From JAIBJN01 sp963699495 (GTDB taxonomy: Bacteria > Actinomycetota > Thermoleophilia > Gaiellales > Gaiellaceae): a stretch of DNA of 64,000 bases. The notes beneath the pieces are model-generated. The model saw only the letters and a list, made by a program, of their open reading frames with translations. It was not told where the DNA came from and made no database searches. The translations under genes were made by a program, and so were the position numbers. Below are positions 50,266 through 59,187 of this stretch, in pieces; positions within the stretch are counted from its first letter, which is position 1; every line of letters begins with the position of its first letter. The DNA is taken from NCBI GenBank assembly GCA_963699495.1, contig CAVOUB010000002.1, positions 1 through 64,000 on the forward strand, in the 5' to 3' direction.

Positions 50266-50598
50266 ATGCCGGTCGAAGCGACCGTCGAGACGTACGGAGA
50301 CCTGACGGGCGAGGGCAGCGTCCTCGTCGACTTCTGGGGCCCGCGCTGCCAGCCGTGCCTCGCGATGATGCCCACCATCGCCAAGCTGGAGGAGGAGGCC
50401 GGCGGCGCCGTGCGCGTCGTCAAGGTCAACTCCTCGGAGAACCGCGACATCTGCCGGGAGCTGCGCGTTTTCGGGCTCCCGACGTACGTGCTCATGCGCG
50501 ACGGGGAGGAGCTCGAGCGCCTCTCCGGCGAGGTTTCCAAGGACGACATCGAGCGGGCCTTCGCCACGCTCGCAGCGAAGGGAGGTGAGGGTGCATGA
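50266..50598 (+). CDS. trxA: Thioredoxin of the reductase operon
   Basis: 110 residues; active site Cys28 and Cys31 in GPRCQPC, with a non-canonical CQPC in place of CGPC. The cis-proline element is VFGLPTYVLMRDGEEL. In clostridial grd operons a dedicated thioredoxin re-reduces selenoprotein A after each turnover; position between grdC and grdA supports that. AAAGGAG precedes ATG 50266. The stop overlaps the grdA ATG. No thioredoxin reductase gene is adjacent. Confidence 0.85.
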   Translation: MPVEATVETYGDLTGEGSVLVDFWGPRCQPCLAMMPTIAKLEEEAGGAVRVVKVNSSENRDICRELRVFGLPTYVLMRDGEELERLSGEVSKDDIERAFATLAAKGGEGA

Positions 50599-51050
50599 AG
50601 CTGGACGGGAAGAAGGTGATCGCGCTCGGCGAGCGGGACGGCGTGCCGGGCCCCGCGATCGCCAAGTGCGTCGAGTCGGCCGGAGCCGACGTCGTCTTCG
50701 TCGAGACGGAGTGCTTCGTCTGAACGGCGGCCGGGGCCATGGACCCGGAGAACCAGGACCGCATCAAGGGCCTGGTCGACACGTACGGCGCGGACGACCT
50801 GGTGGTCGTGCTCGGCGCCGCCGACCTCGAGTCGCTCGAGGTCGCGGCCGAGACGGTCACGCTGGGAGATCCGGCGTACGTGGGTCCGTTGGCAGGAGTC
50901 CAGTTGGGGCTCCCCGTCGTTCACATCCTCGAGGAGGGCGTCAAGGAGCAGGTCGACGCGGCCGTCTACGACGAGCAGGTCGGACTGCTCGAGATGACGC
51001 TCGACGTCGGGCAAGTGCGGGAGGCCGCGCAGAAGTTCCCCGGCCGCTGA
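50595..51050 (+). CDS. grdA: Glycine/sarcosine/betaine reductase selenoprotein A (in-frame TGA = Sec43)
   Basis: 151 residues when TGA 50721-50723 is read as selenocysteine. The strongly conserved context CFVU-TAAGAMDPENQ matches GrdA exactly around the TGA, and the rest follows the family: KKVIALGERDGVPGPAIAKC, AETVTLGDPAYVGPLAGVQL and LLEMTLDVGQVREAA. GrdA is the small carrier that receives the carboxymethyl group as a selenoether and forms ketene-like acetyl selenide chemistry. The start overlaps the thioredoxin stop. A naive caller would report only the two halves. Confidence 0.92.
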
Positions 51051-51053
51051 TCG

Positions 51054-51816
51054 TCAACTGCCGGGCTGCCGCGCCTCGCCCGCTTCCTCCTCCGCCATGA
51101 AGCGGACGAAGAACACCGTGAACATGGTGAAGAAGACGACGGCCTCGCTCACGGCCATCGCGATCCCTGCGATCTGCTGGTCCGTGATCGGCGTCAGCCC
51201 CCAGATGCGCGGGGCGTCGACGTAGAAGTCGTAGAGCGGGCTGGGGAGGAGCGCCATGAGCAGCCCGAGCGGGCTGGCGAAGACGAACGCTGCGAAGAGG
51301 TAGGCCGACTTCGCCCCCGAGGAGATGCTCCACGGGCGCGCCTGCAGCACGGGCCACCAGAGCAGGACGCCCGGTGGTGAGGTACGTCAGGTGCTCCAGG
51401 TGGAGGAGGGCGTGGTGCTCCAGCGCGGCGTCGTAGGCGATCGGGATGTGCCACACGAGGTAGCCGCCCAGCCAGAGCGGCAGGGCGACGAGCGGATGCG
51501 TGAGCGCGCGCACGCCGCGCAGGCGGGCGATCGACGCGGCGAGGCCGGGCGGCACCGACGCGACCAGGAGCAGCGGGATCCACTCGGCGAGCGCGACGTT
51601 CTGGACGAGGTGCGCCCAGAGGACGTAGTGGAGTGCGAGGGTCCCGAGCGGCGTCACCGAGACGGCGAGGAGGATCGCGATCGCACCGGCGAAGCAGGCG
51701 ATGCGCCGGCGCCCTGGGCGGTGCCGGCGGGCCGCCGCGGCGTAGGCGGCGATCAGGACGACGGCGCCCGTGAGCTCGACCCAGGCGGCCGGCCAGGTCC
51801 ACGGCGACGGCGCCAC
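51054..51816 (-). CDS. CtaG/caa3-type cytochrome c oxidase assembly protein, one frameshift
   Basis: 253 residues after removing an extra base near 51374. Seven helices with conserved histidines (HLVQNVALAEWIPLLLVASVPPG, GGYLVWHIPIAYDAALEHHALLHLEHLTYLTTG, LLWWPVLQARPW, LYDFYVDAPRIWGLTPITDQQIAGIAMA) match the actinobacterial CtaG family (PF09678). These proteins help insert copper into haem-copper oxidases. The gene is convergent with the grdA operon and separated from it by three bases. No oxidase subunit genes are nearby. Confidence 0.75.
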
Positions 51817-51859
51817 GACGTCCCGAAGGATACGGTCGCGGCGCCGAGGCCGGGCGCGC

Positions 51860-52235
51860 CTAGATCAGCGTCGGGTCCACGTAGGCCGGGTCGCGCCGCG
51901 CCAGCCACTCCCGCACGTAGACGCCGCCGGCGACCAGCGGCGCGCCCGGAAAGGCGGTGAGGAGGACCATCGTCGCCCAGAGCGCCGACGGCAGCCCGCC
52001 GGCGGCGGCGCTGACGACGATCGGCAGGGCGAGGAACCAGAGCGCCTTCCAGTCGGCAACGATGTAGCCGAGTCCGAAGTGGATCACGGGCGGCACGAGC
52101 AGGAGGAGGAGCACCACGCGGCGCCGGCAGCGCCGTCTCGGTGCGGGCGAACGCGACGATCCAGAGCGTCATGATCGCGCTGAAGCCGATCATCGCGGTG
52201 CGCGGGTTGAGCTCGTTGATTCGTTCGAGGGTCAC
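51860..52235 (-). CDS. Small membrane protein, one frameshift, unknown
   Basis: 124 residues after removing one extra base near 52112. Start GTG 52235 is supported by AGGGGAG upstream. Three or four helices (IGFSAIMTLWIVAFA, VVLLLLLVPPVIHFGLGYIV, WFLALPIVVSAAAGG, LWATMVLLTAFPGAPL) and a polar C-terminus. It shares direction with the CtaG-like gene, 43 bases away, and may be co-transcribed. No family is recognised. Confidence 0.5.
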
Positions 52236-52365
52236 GCGACTCCCCTGTGTCCCGGTTAGGCGTGACCGCTCCGCCCCGATTTGACTTGCTTCGAGTCGCA
52301 TGATCGCGGCACCCGGGCCCGCCTTCCATCCCCCCTTCGGGGAACCGGCTAACCTAGACCCGAGT

Positions 52366-52439
<74 letters not shown>

Positions 52440-52444
52440 TGAGG

Positions 52445-52468
52445 AAGGCCCCGCTAATCGGGGCCTTT
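52445..52468 (+). terminator. Rho-independent terminator of tRNA-Gly
   Basis: AAGGCCCCG (52445-52453) and CGGGGCCTT (52459-52467) form a perfect nine-pair stem with a five-base loop, followed by T-rich sequence. Confidence 0.8.
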
Positions 52469-52522
52469 CGCTTGCCAGGGCCTCAAGGCGGGATCGCGCC
52501 AGAGGCCAGAATGCCAGCGGGC

Positions 52523-52690
52523 CTACGGGGAGGCCTCCTCGGCGGTGCCGAAGCCCGCCTCCAGCATCCGAGCGCGGGTCACGTCGCGCTCGGCCTTGCC
52601 GTAGTCGCTAAGGATCGAGTCGCTAAGGATCGAGGCTTCGAATCCCTCCCCTCCGCTTCGAGGGCGGCTACGATCCCGGCGGCTTCAGGT
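52523..52690 (-). pseudogene. Degenerate ORF fragment beside tRNA-Gly
   Basis: A short minus-strand frame, broken once, reads GIVAALEAEG, then FEASILSDSILSDYGKAERD and VTRARMLEAGFGTAEEASP before a stop at 52523-52525. No start codon or full domain is present, and it overlaps the end of the lipoprotein gene. It resembles the tail of a larger protein left behind. It contains a 15-base tandem duplication. Confidence 0.3.
52603..52632. repeat. 15-base tandem duplication
   Basis: AGTCGCTAAGGATCG occurs twice head to tail (52603-52617 and 52618-52632). It keeps the reading frame of the degenerate ORF, doubling the residues ILSDS. A recent slippage duplication is likely. Confidence 0.8.
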
Positions 52691-53077
52691 GCACGGGGCC
52701 CCTAAGGCTCGTCAGCACTCCGGCCGACACAACGGCAACGTAGAAGTCGCCGTCTTCGTTGGAGCAGACGTAACCGACCGGATACTCGGGACGGAGCTTC
52801 GTGTTGACGGCGCAGTTGTCGCGGCACGTCACCTCATCGCCGACCTCGGCCCGACGAGCCTTGTGGCCTTTACTTCGCGATGCGACAGGCGGTTCCGTCG
52901 CGCCGAGGACTTGCTCGATGGGCGGGTCCGTGCCGCCACCTGCGAGGGGGCCGAGGCCGAGCTGACCGCCACCGCCTCGACCTCGCGATCCGATCTGGCT
53001 TCCTCACTGCCCCCGCATGCAGCGGCGACGAGGACGAAAAGGCTGGCGAATGCCCAGGCGAGAGGGCGCGTTGCCAT
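52668..53077 (-). CDS. Lipoprotein, one frameshift, unknown
   Basis: Begins MATRPLAWAFASLFVLVAAAC, a clear lipoprotein signal with the lipidated Cys at residue 21. The frame is lost after about residue 36, and the conserved-looking remainder continues in another frame: LAGGGTDPPIEQVLGATEPP, then RRAEVGDEVTCRDNCAVNTK and VGYVCSNEDGDFYVAVVSAG. The net shift here is one base missing (or two extra), unlike the other breaks in the window. Repaired length is about 136 residues. Three cysteines in the C-terminal part may form disulfides. No family is recognised. Confidence 0.45.
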
Positions 53078-53289
53078 CGTCCCTCTATCGGTCGGCGCAC
53101 CGCGGTCCTTGACCGGGGCACGTGCCGGCAAAAATGCCACCGGACCCATGTCCTGCGGGGTCTCGCGGGGTCCCGGCCGGGGAGCCGTTTTGGTCTAAAT
53201 AGCGGGCGTGCCGGGGAGGCTCGAGTTTCATTTGCCACAAACCAGGGTACGCGCCCGTAGGTCCGGGTTCGCGCAGAAGGGAGGACACG

Positions 53290-55602
53290 ATGTGGAGCTT
53301 CAGGCTCAGCGCCTCGGTCGCCGTGGCGGTGGTCGCGCTCGGTACGGCGGTGGCGGGCGGTGTCGTGGCGGCCACGACATCGAGCGACGAGCAGGCGCTT
53401 CAGCCGACACGGCAGTCGGCGGATCGCAGCGTCGAGGGACGGGTAAACCGCTTGCTCGCGAAGATGACGCTCGAGGAGAAGCTGGAGCAGATCCAGCTGC
53501 TGCCTGACTTCCTCGTCACCGACGAGGAGGTTCGCGCTGGACTCGGCTCGGTCCTGAGCGTCACGGATCCGCAGCGGATCAGGGAGCTCCAGCGCATGGC
53601 CGTCGAGGAGTCGCGACTCAAGATCCCGATCCTGTTCGCCTTCGACACGATTCACGGCTTCCGGACGATCTTCCCGATCCCGCTGGGCGCGGGCGCAAGC
53701 TTCGACCCGCAGGTCGCCTCCGACGATGCGAAATACGGCGCACGCGAGTCGGCGGCGGTCGGGCTCAAGCAGACCTACGCTCCCATGGTGGACGTCTCCC
53801 ACGAGCCCCGGTGGGGTCGGATCGCCGAGGCGGCGGGCGAGGATCCGTACCTGAACGCGGTGCTCGCAGCGGCGCGCGTGAAGGCCTTTCAGGGGAAGAG
53901 CTACGACGCACCGGACAAGCTGGTTGCGAGCCCTAAGCACTTCGCCGCCTACGGTCAGCCCGAGGCCGGGCGCGACTACAACACGACCGACATGTCGGAG
54001 CAGCGGCTACGCAACCTCTACCTCCCGCCGTTCAAGGCTGCGATCGATGCGGGCGCCGACACCGCGATGTGCTCCTTCAACGCGCTCAACGGCGTGCCGG
54101 GCTGCGGGAACTCGTACCTGATGAACGAGATCCTCAAGGGCGAGTGGAACTTCGACGGCTTCGTGGAGGGCGACTGGACCGCCGTCGCCGAGCTGCGTGC
54201 CTGTCCGCCGAAGAATCCCGATTCCGGGGAATGCGGTCACGGAGTCGCGGCGGACGGCCCGGACGCCGCCGCGCTCGCACTCAACGCCGGCGTGGACTCC
54301 GAGATGACCAGTACGCTCATTCGCGACTTCGGCGCACAGCTGCTCGCCGAGCGGCGCATCTCGATGAAGCGGATCGACGACGCGGTTCGCCGGATCCTGC
54401 GCGTGAAGTTCCGCGCCGGCCTGTTCGAGAACCCGTACTCGCCGTTCCTGCCGGCGGAGGCCGAGCCGCAGATGCTCAGGCCCGACGCGCTGGCCGCCGC
54501 GCGCAACGCCGCGAGCCGCTCGATGGTCCTGCTCCAGAACGAGGGCGGCGTCCTGCCGTTCGATCCCGCTGGAAGGACGGCCGTGATCGGGCCGCTGGCC
54601 CGGAACCAGCACGACATGTTCGGTCCGTGGTGGGGCGCGGGGCGCGACGCCGACGCCGTGACCGTGTTCGACGGCATCAACGAGCAGAGCCCCGGCGCAA
54701 CCTTCGCCCAGGGGTGCACGCTCTCCAACACCGAGGCGCCGCACGTCGACCCGGAGGGCTGCGGCTCGGATGCCGGGTTCGCCGAGGCCGTCGCCGTGGC
54801 GCAGGCCGCCGACCAGGTCGTGCTCGCCCTGGGCGAGACGCGCGAGATGAGCGGCGAAGCGAACTCGCGCAGCACGCTCGACCTGCCTGGCAGGCAGGAG
54901 GAGCTGATCGCCGCGATCAAAGCGACGGGCAAGCCGTTCGCGGTCGTGCTCTTCAACGGCCGCCCGCTGGCGCTGGAGAACATCGTCGGAGACGCGCCCG
55001 CGATCCTGGAGGCGTGGTTCCCCGGCGTGCAGGCGGGGCCCGCGGTCGCAGACGTGGTCTTCGGCAAGGTCAATCCGGGCGGCAAGCTGCCCGTGACGTT
55101 CCCGCGCCGGCTCGGCCAGGTGCCCATCTACTACAACCACGAGCGGACGGGGCGGCCCTGCAACCCGGACGTCAAGTGGAACTCCCGCCACCGCGACATC
55201 CCGAGCTGCGCGCCGCAGTTCGAGTTCGGCCACGGGCTCAGCTACACGACCTTCGAGATCACCGACCTGCGTCTCAGCTCGTCGAGCGTGTCGTCGAAGG
55301 GGAGCCTGAAGGCCTCGGTCAACGTGACGAACACCGGGAGCATCCCGGGCGACGAGGTCGTGCAGCTCTACATCCACGACCCGGTGGCAGGCATCTCGCA
55401 ACCCGTCCGCCGCCTCCGCGGCTTCGAGCGCGTGACGCTGAGCCCGGGCGAGACGCGGACGGTCACCTTCACGCTCGACAGGAGCGACTTCGGCTTCTAC
55501 GACAACCGCGGCAAGTTCGTCGTCGAGCCCGGCCAGATCGACGTCTACGCCGGCAACAGCTCGAGCGCGGACCTGACGCAATCGTTCACGGTGCGGCGCT
55601 AG
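53290..55602 (+). CDS. bglX: Secreted glycoside hydrolase family 3 (BglX-type beta-glucosidase)
   Basis: 770 residues, intact. N-terminal export signal (LSASVAVAVVALGTAVAGGVVAA), then the GH3 barrel (MTLEEKLEQIQLL, FAFDTIHGFRTIFPIPLG, KHFAAYGQPEAGRDYN), the nucleophile Asp in VEGDWTAVAEL (commonly SDW), the second alpha/beta sandwich (SMVLLQNEGGVLPF, PGRQEELIAAI) and a C-terminal Fn3-like domain (GDEVVQLYIHDPVAG). It splits beta-glucosidic bonds in exported or environmental oligosaccharides. GGGAGGA before ATG 53290 supports the start. A strong hairpin follows the stop. Confidence 0.88.
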   Translation: MWSFRLSASVAVAVVALGTAVAGGVVAATTSSDEQALQPTRQSADRSVEGRVNRLLAKMTLEEKLEQIQLLPDFLVTDEEVRAGLGSVLSVTDPQRIRELQRMAVEESRLKIPILFAFDTIHGFRTIFPIPLGAGASFDPQVASDDAKYGARESAAVGLKQTYAPMVDVSHEPRWGRIAEAAGEDPYLNAVLAAARVKAFQGKSYDAPDKLVASPKHFAAYGQPEAGRDYNTTDMSEQRLRNLYLPPFKAAIDAGADTAMCSFNALNGVPGCGNSYLMNEILKGEWNFDGFVEGDWTAVAELRACPPKNPDSGECGHGVAADGPDAAALALNAGVDSEMTSTLIRDFGAQLLAERRISMKRIDDAVRRILRVKFRAGLFENPYSPFLPAEAEPQMLRPDALAAARNAASRSMVLLQNEGGVLPFDPAGRTAVIGPLARNQHDMFGPWWGAGRDADAVTVFDGINEQSPGATFAQGCTLSNTEAPHVDPEGCGSDAGFAEAVAVAQAADQVVLALGETREMSGEANSRSTLDLPGRQEELIAAIKATGKPFAVVLFNGRPLALENIVGDAPAILEAWFPGVQAGPAVADVVFGKVNPGGKLPVTFPRRLGQVPIYYNHERTGRPCNPDVKWNSRHRDIPSCAPQFEFGHGLSYTTFEITDLRLSSSSVSSKGSLKASVNVTNTGSIPGDEVVQLYIHDPVAGISQPVRRLRGFERVTLSPGETRTVTFTLDRSDFGFYDNRGKFVVEPGQIDVYAGNSSSADLTQSFTVRR

Positions 55603-55620
55603 TCGACAGGAACGAGTTCG

Positions 55621-55653
55621 AGTCAGCGGCGGTGTCGTCTCCCGCCGCTGACT
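55621..55653 (+). terminator. Strong hairpin after the GH3 gene
   Basis: AGTCAGCGGCGG (55621-55632) pairs perfectly with CCGCCGCTGACT (55642-55653) around a nine-base loop. No T-run follows, so it may work as an intrinsic terminator of the T-less type or protect the 3' end. Confidence 0.6.
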
Positions 55654-55821
55654 CGCGGTCCCGGTCGCAGTGTGGTCACCGCGGCCGCTGGTTTTGAAGG
55701 TTCACCGGAGGCCGCTGCGCAGCGAAAGTCCGCAGCTCGTTGGCGCACCGCCGGATCGGCTTGGTCCGGTGGATGGGCGGATTCCTGGAACTCGCCCTCT
55801 GGGGATAGTCTCTGTTCAGCT

Positions 55822-55841
55822 CTCACGTCGAGTCACGTGAG
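55822..55841. promoter_or_regulatory. Inverted repeat before the F420-type oxidoreductase gene
   Basis: CTCACG (55822-55827) and CGTGAG (55836-55841) are inverted repeats; CACGTG occurs at 55834-55839 and again at the start codon. TAGTCT at 55805-55810 is a possible -10 box. The repeat would lie just inside the transcript, as an operator. Confidence 0.35.
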
Positions 55842-55852
55842 AGGATCTTCAC

Positions 55853-56902
55853 GTGCGCTTCAGCTATCAGCTGATTCCCGAGCAGCCGCTTGAGGAATTG
55901 GTCTCCGCAATAGAGCTGATGGACGAGCTCGGGTTCTGGGGGTGCTACAGCGCAGACGAGACGTACCACAAGGACATGTGGTCGCTCTTCGCGGCGGCTG
56001 CGGCGCGCACGGAACGCCTGCGCATGGGCCCAGAAGTCACCCATGTGATCCTCAAGGACCCGACGATCATCGCGCAGCAAGCAGCCACGCTCGACGAGTT
56101 GACCCGCGGGCGCGCGGAGCTCGTCTTCTCGACCGGCAATTTGGCGATGCTGAAGCAGTACGGCGTGACGCTGGAAGGCAGCAAGCCGATCGCACGGCTG
56201 CGCGAGGCGCACCAGGTTCTCCGCACATTTCTTTCCGACGGCACGATCGACTTCGAAGGCGAGTACTACTCGTACGCTGGGCTCTTTACGGCCGCTCGGC
56301 CGGTTCAGGATCCGTTTCCGATCAAGATGGGCGCGATGCGCGGCCCGCGCTCGTTCGAGCTCGCGGGGGAGATTGCGGACGGACTGCACACCGCCTGCGC
56401 CTACTCGCGCGAAGCGCTCGACTTCACAGCTGCCGCGTTCCGTCGGGGAGCCGAACGAGCCGGGCGTGACTGGCGGAGCCTCGACCTCGCGGACAATCCA
56501 TTGGGGGCGATCGCCGATGAGCCCGGGCCGGCGCGAGAAGCGGCGCGCATCCTCGCCGCCTTCTACGTCGGCTCGATGCCGCGGGAGCTTCTGGCCCGGC
56601 ACGGCATCGACTTCACCGACGTCCAGCCGATCGTTGACGCCTTTGCGGAAGGCGATGTTCGCCGCGCCTTGGAGCTGACTTCACCCGAGCTGGGGGCGAC
56701 TCTTTCCGTGGCTGGGACGCCCCGGGACTGGATTCAGAAGATCGAGCAGGACTTCCGCCCGGCTGGCTTCGACCACATCCTCGTGACGTTTGCCGACCCG
56801 TTCCTCGTCGACAGCTGGGCGGGCCGCACGGTCGACGGCCTTCCAACTCTCGAAGACCAATTGCGGCTCTTCCACGATGAGGTGATGCCTGCATTCACCT
56901 AG
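55853..56902 (+). CDS. LLM-class F420/flavin-dependent oxidoreductase
   Basis: 349 residues from GTG 55853. The (alpha/beta)8 luciferase-like fold is shown by FSYQLIPEQPLEELVSAIEL, GFWGCYSADETYHKDMW, LRMGPEVTHVILKDPTIIAQ, LDELTRGRAELVFSTGN and FPIKMGAMRGPRSFELAGEIADG. The set resembles F420-dependent methylene-tetrahydromethanopterin-reductase-like enzymes of actinobacteria, which reduce or oxidise diverse small molecules. No product pathway is evident from the neighbours. Confidence 0.8.
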   Translation: MRFSYQLIPEQPLEELVSAIELMDELGFWGCYSADETYHKDMWSLFAAAAARTERLRMGPEVTHVILKDPTIIAQQAATLDELTRGRAELVFSTGNLAMLKQYGVTLEGSKPIARLREAHQVLRTFLSDGTIDFEGEYYSYAGLFTAARPVQDPFPIKMGAMRGPRSFELAGEIADGLHTACAYSREALDFTAAAFRRGAERAGRDWRSLDLADNPLGAIADEPGPAREAARILAAFYVGSMPRELLARHGIDFTDVQPIVDAFAEGDVRRALELTSPELGATLSVAGTPRDWIQKIEQDFRPAGFDHILVTFADPFLVDSWAGRTVDGLPTLEDQLRLFHDEVMPAFT

Positions 56903-56957
56903 GCGGTGCCCAGAGATGCCGCCAGGCGCGGAGGCTGCGCTGGGACCCGACGCGGTT

Positions 56958-57668
56958 CTAGGCCCGGTCGATGCCGAGCGTGACCGCGCCCGTGGCGGAG
57001 TCGCCCACGGTCACGGCCAGGACGGTGACGCCGCCGCTCTGCTGGTAGATGCCGTCGCTCTCGTTCGGCTGGTCGGGCTCGCCGCGGGCCGCGTACGGCT
57101 CCGTCGCGTAGACGGCCGAGAGGGTCTCGGGGTCGAAGAAAAGCTGGCCTGTGTGCGTCTGGTCGCCGTCGGCGCTCACCTTGATGTGGATGTGCACGGC
57201 GCGGCCGGTGTACCAGCCGGGAAAGACCGTCCGGAACTCGGCGACGCCCTCGGAATCCGTCAGCTGGACGCCGCGGCAGAACGTCTCGCCCTCGGCCCCC
57301 TGCACGCCCGAGTAGGCGCCCTCGGCGTCGCAGTGCCAGACGTCCACGGCGGCGCCCTCGATCGGCTCGCAGGCGTCGGCGTCGACGACGTTGACGCGGA
57401 GGTCGAGCGGCAGGCCGGACCTGCCCTCGGTGATGTCGCTCCGCACGAGGTCGAGGTCGAGGTAGTACGGGCCCTCCGTCAGCTCGGGCATGAGAACGCA
57501 GTCGGCCGAAGCGGCGGGGGCGGTGGTCGTCGAGGTCGCGGCGCTCGTGGTCGGCGTAGCGGGCGCGGCGGAGCCGCCGTCGTCCGCGCAGGCGGACACG
57601 AATGCGGCGATCCCGACTCCGCCGGCCCACTGGAGTGCCCGCCGGCGGGTGATGGGGAGATCGGTCAT
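56958..57668 (-). CDS. Intradiol ring-cleavage dioxygenase-like protein, Tat-exported lipoprotein
   Basis: 236 residues. The N-terminus ITRRRALQWAGGVGIAAFVSAC combines a twin-arginine motif with a lipobox, so the protein is folded inside and anchored outside. A Thr/Ser/Ala-rich linker follows. The catalytic domain shows LTEGPYYLDLDLVRSDI and DVWHCDAEGAYSGV, with iron ligands in GWYTGRAVHIHIKV. The family cleaves catechol-type rings between hydroxyls, but exported members of this kind often have unknown substrates. It is divergent from the AI-2E gene. Confidence 0.8.
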   Translation of the reverse strand: MTDLPITRRRALQWAGGVGIAAFVSACADDGGSAAPATPTTSAATSTTTAPAASADCVLMPELTEGPYYLDLDLVRSDITEGRSGLPLDLRVNVVDADACEPIEGAAVDVWHCDAEGAYSGVQGAEGETFCRGVQLTDSEGVAEFRTVFPGWYTGRAVHIHIKVSADGDQTHTGQLFFDPETLSAVYATEPYAARGEPDQPNESDGIYQQSGGVTVLAVTVGDSATGAVTLGIDRA

Positions 57669-57766
57669 GGGGGGAGTTTCTCCGGCAAGCCTAAGAGCCG
57701 CCTGAGCGGACGCTAAGAATCATCTAACGATGCTCTTCTGTCCGGCTCGTGGGGCAGGCTTGCGGC

Positions 57767-58876
57767 GTGGAGGAGCGGCGGGTCGAAGAGCGCATCGTCT
57801 ACTTCCGCCCGCGGGCGGTCCTCGTCGTCCTCGGGATCATCCTCGGCGCGACGGCGACCATCGCCTTCCTCTTCCTCGCCTGGCGCGTCATCACGTGGAT
57901 CCTGATCGCGGTCTTCCTGGCGCTCGCCCTCAACCCGGCCGTCGAGTCCTTCGAGCGGCGGGGGCTCCGGCGCAGTCTGGCGTCGCTGCTCGTGTTCCTG
58001 CTCGCCCTCCTCATCCTGGGGAGCCTGGGCGCCCTGCTGATCCCCCCGCTCATCGACCAGGTCGAGGAGTTCGTCGCGGCGGTGCCGGACTTCGTCGAGG
58101 ACCTGACGGCCGGGCGCGGGCCGCTGGGGTTCCTCCAGGAGGACTACCAGATCGTCGACAAGGTGCGCGAGGCGATCGAGAAGCAGGGGGCGGGGGGCGT
58201 CCTCGGCGTTACCAACGCGAGCCTGGCGGTCGCGCGAGGGGTCGTGTCCTTCGTCGTGGGCGTGGTCACCATCGCCTTCCTGACGATCTTCATGCTGATC
58301 GAGGGGCCGCGGCTCGTCGTGCGCTTCCGGGACTCGCTGCCGGAGAACATGAAGCCGCGCTGGGACCGGGTCGGCGGCGACATCTACCGGACGGTCGGAG
58401 GCTACGTCGGCGGCAACCTGGCCATCAGCGTGATCGCCGGCGTCTGCTCCGCCATCGTCTTCTTCATCCTGGGCAGCAGCTATGCGATCGCGCTGGCGGT
58501 CGTCGTGGCGCTCCTCGACCTGATCCCGCTCGCCGGTGCGACGATCGCCGCGGTGATCGTCTCGACGGTGATCTTCATCGAGCTCGGCTGGGTCAAGGGG
58601 GTGATCGTCATCGGCTTCTTCGTGCTCTACCAGCAGCTCGAGAACCACATCCTGCAGCCGCTCATCTACGGCCGCACCGTGCAGCTCTCGCCGCTGACGG
58701 TGCTGATCGCGATCCTCATCGGCGCCGAGCTCGTGGGGATCCTCGGGGCCCTGGCCGCGATCCCGGTCGCCGGCATCGTCCAGGCGGTCTCCAAGGAGGT
58801 CGTCCGCTGGCGGCGGGAGGCGATCGTCGCGCCCGGGGTCGAGGTCGTGCTGCCCGACGAGCCCGCCGGGAGCTAG
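57767..58876 (+). CDS. AI-2E-family transporter
   Basis: 369 residues from GTG 57767 (GTG 57749 is an alternative). Eight helices in the AI-2E/PerM pattern: ITWILIAVFLALALNPAVESFERRG near residue 45, a soluble loop, then FLTIFMLIEGPRLVVRFRDSLP, YVGGNLAISVIAG, LDLIPLAGATIAA and YQQLENHILQPLIYGRTVQLSPL. Family members include Na+/H+ antiporters and autoinducer exporters; the cargo here is unknown. Confidence 0.85.
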   Translation: MEERRVEERIVYFRPRAVLVVLGIILGATATIAFLFLAWRVITWILIAVFLALALNPAVESFERRGLRRSLASLLVFLLALLILGSLGALLIPPLIDQVEEFVAAVPDFVEDLTAGRGPLGFLQEDYQIVDKVREAIEKQGAGGVLGVTNASLAVARGVVSFVVGVVTIAFLTIFMLIEGPRLVVRFRDSLPENMKPRWDRVGGDIYRTVGGYVGGNLAISVIAGVCSAIVFFILGSSYAIALAVVVALLDLIPLAGATIAAVIVSTVIFIELGWVKGVIVIGFFVLYQQLENHILQPLIYGRTVQLSPLTVLIAILIGAELVGILGALAAIPVAGIVQAVSKEVVRWRREAIVAPGVEVVLPDEPAGS

Positions 58877-58880
58877 AAGG

Positions 58881-59171
58881 TCACCAGGCTGTCGAAGCCG
58901 GGCCTTCGACGGCGACGACGAGATGCGTCGCGCGGTCGACGACGACGACTCCGCCGCAGGCTTGTTCGTGGCCCGGCGCGACGAGGAACGTCGTCGTTGC
59001 TCCGCGGATCTCCTCGTATTCCGCGGCGGTGACGTCGAGCGTCTCGCGGCACTCCGTGTCCCCGCATTCGCAGCGGACGTCGAAGCGGTCGTAGCCGGAG
59101 CTGATCTCCCGGATCCGCTCGTTCACCTCGCGAATCAGGCTCTCCTGCCTCGTCCCGGGGGGTTTGGACAT
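58881..59171 (-). CDS. Small cysteine-containing protein, unknown
   Basis: 96 residues. The segment FDVRCECGDTECRETLDVTAAEYEEIRG contains Cys-x-Cys and a third Cys in knuckle-like spacing, with another in HEQACGGVV; it may bind zinc. Similar short proteins occur in many actinobacteria without a known role. It begins about 40 bases from the TetR-region promoter and is divergent from the TetR gene. Confidence 0.6.
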   Translation of the reverse strand: MSKPPGTRQESLIREVNERIREISSGYDRFDVRCECGDTECRETLDVTAAEYEEIRGATTTFLVAPGHEQACGGVVVVDRATHLVVAVEGPASTAW

Positions 59172-59187
59172 GCCGACCTCTCTGGAA

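Noticed and set aside
55834..55858. CACGTG repeats as a plant-style G-box or quorum signal site
   Set aside because: Two six-base matches are expected by chance in GC-rich DNA; only the longer inverted repeat is reported, at low confidence.
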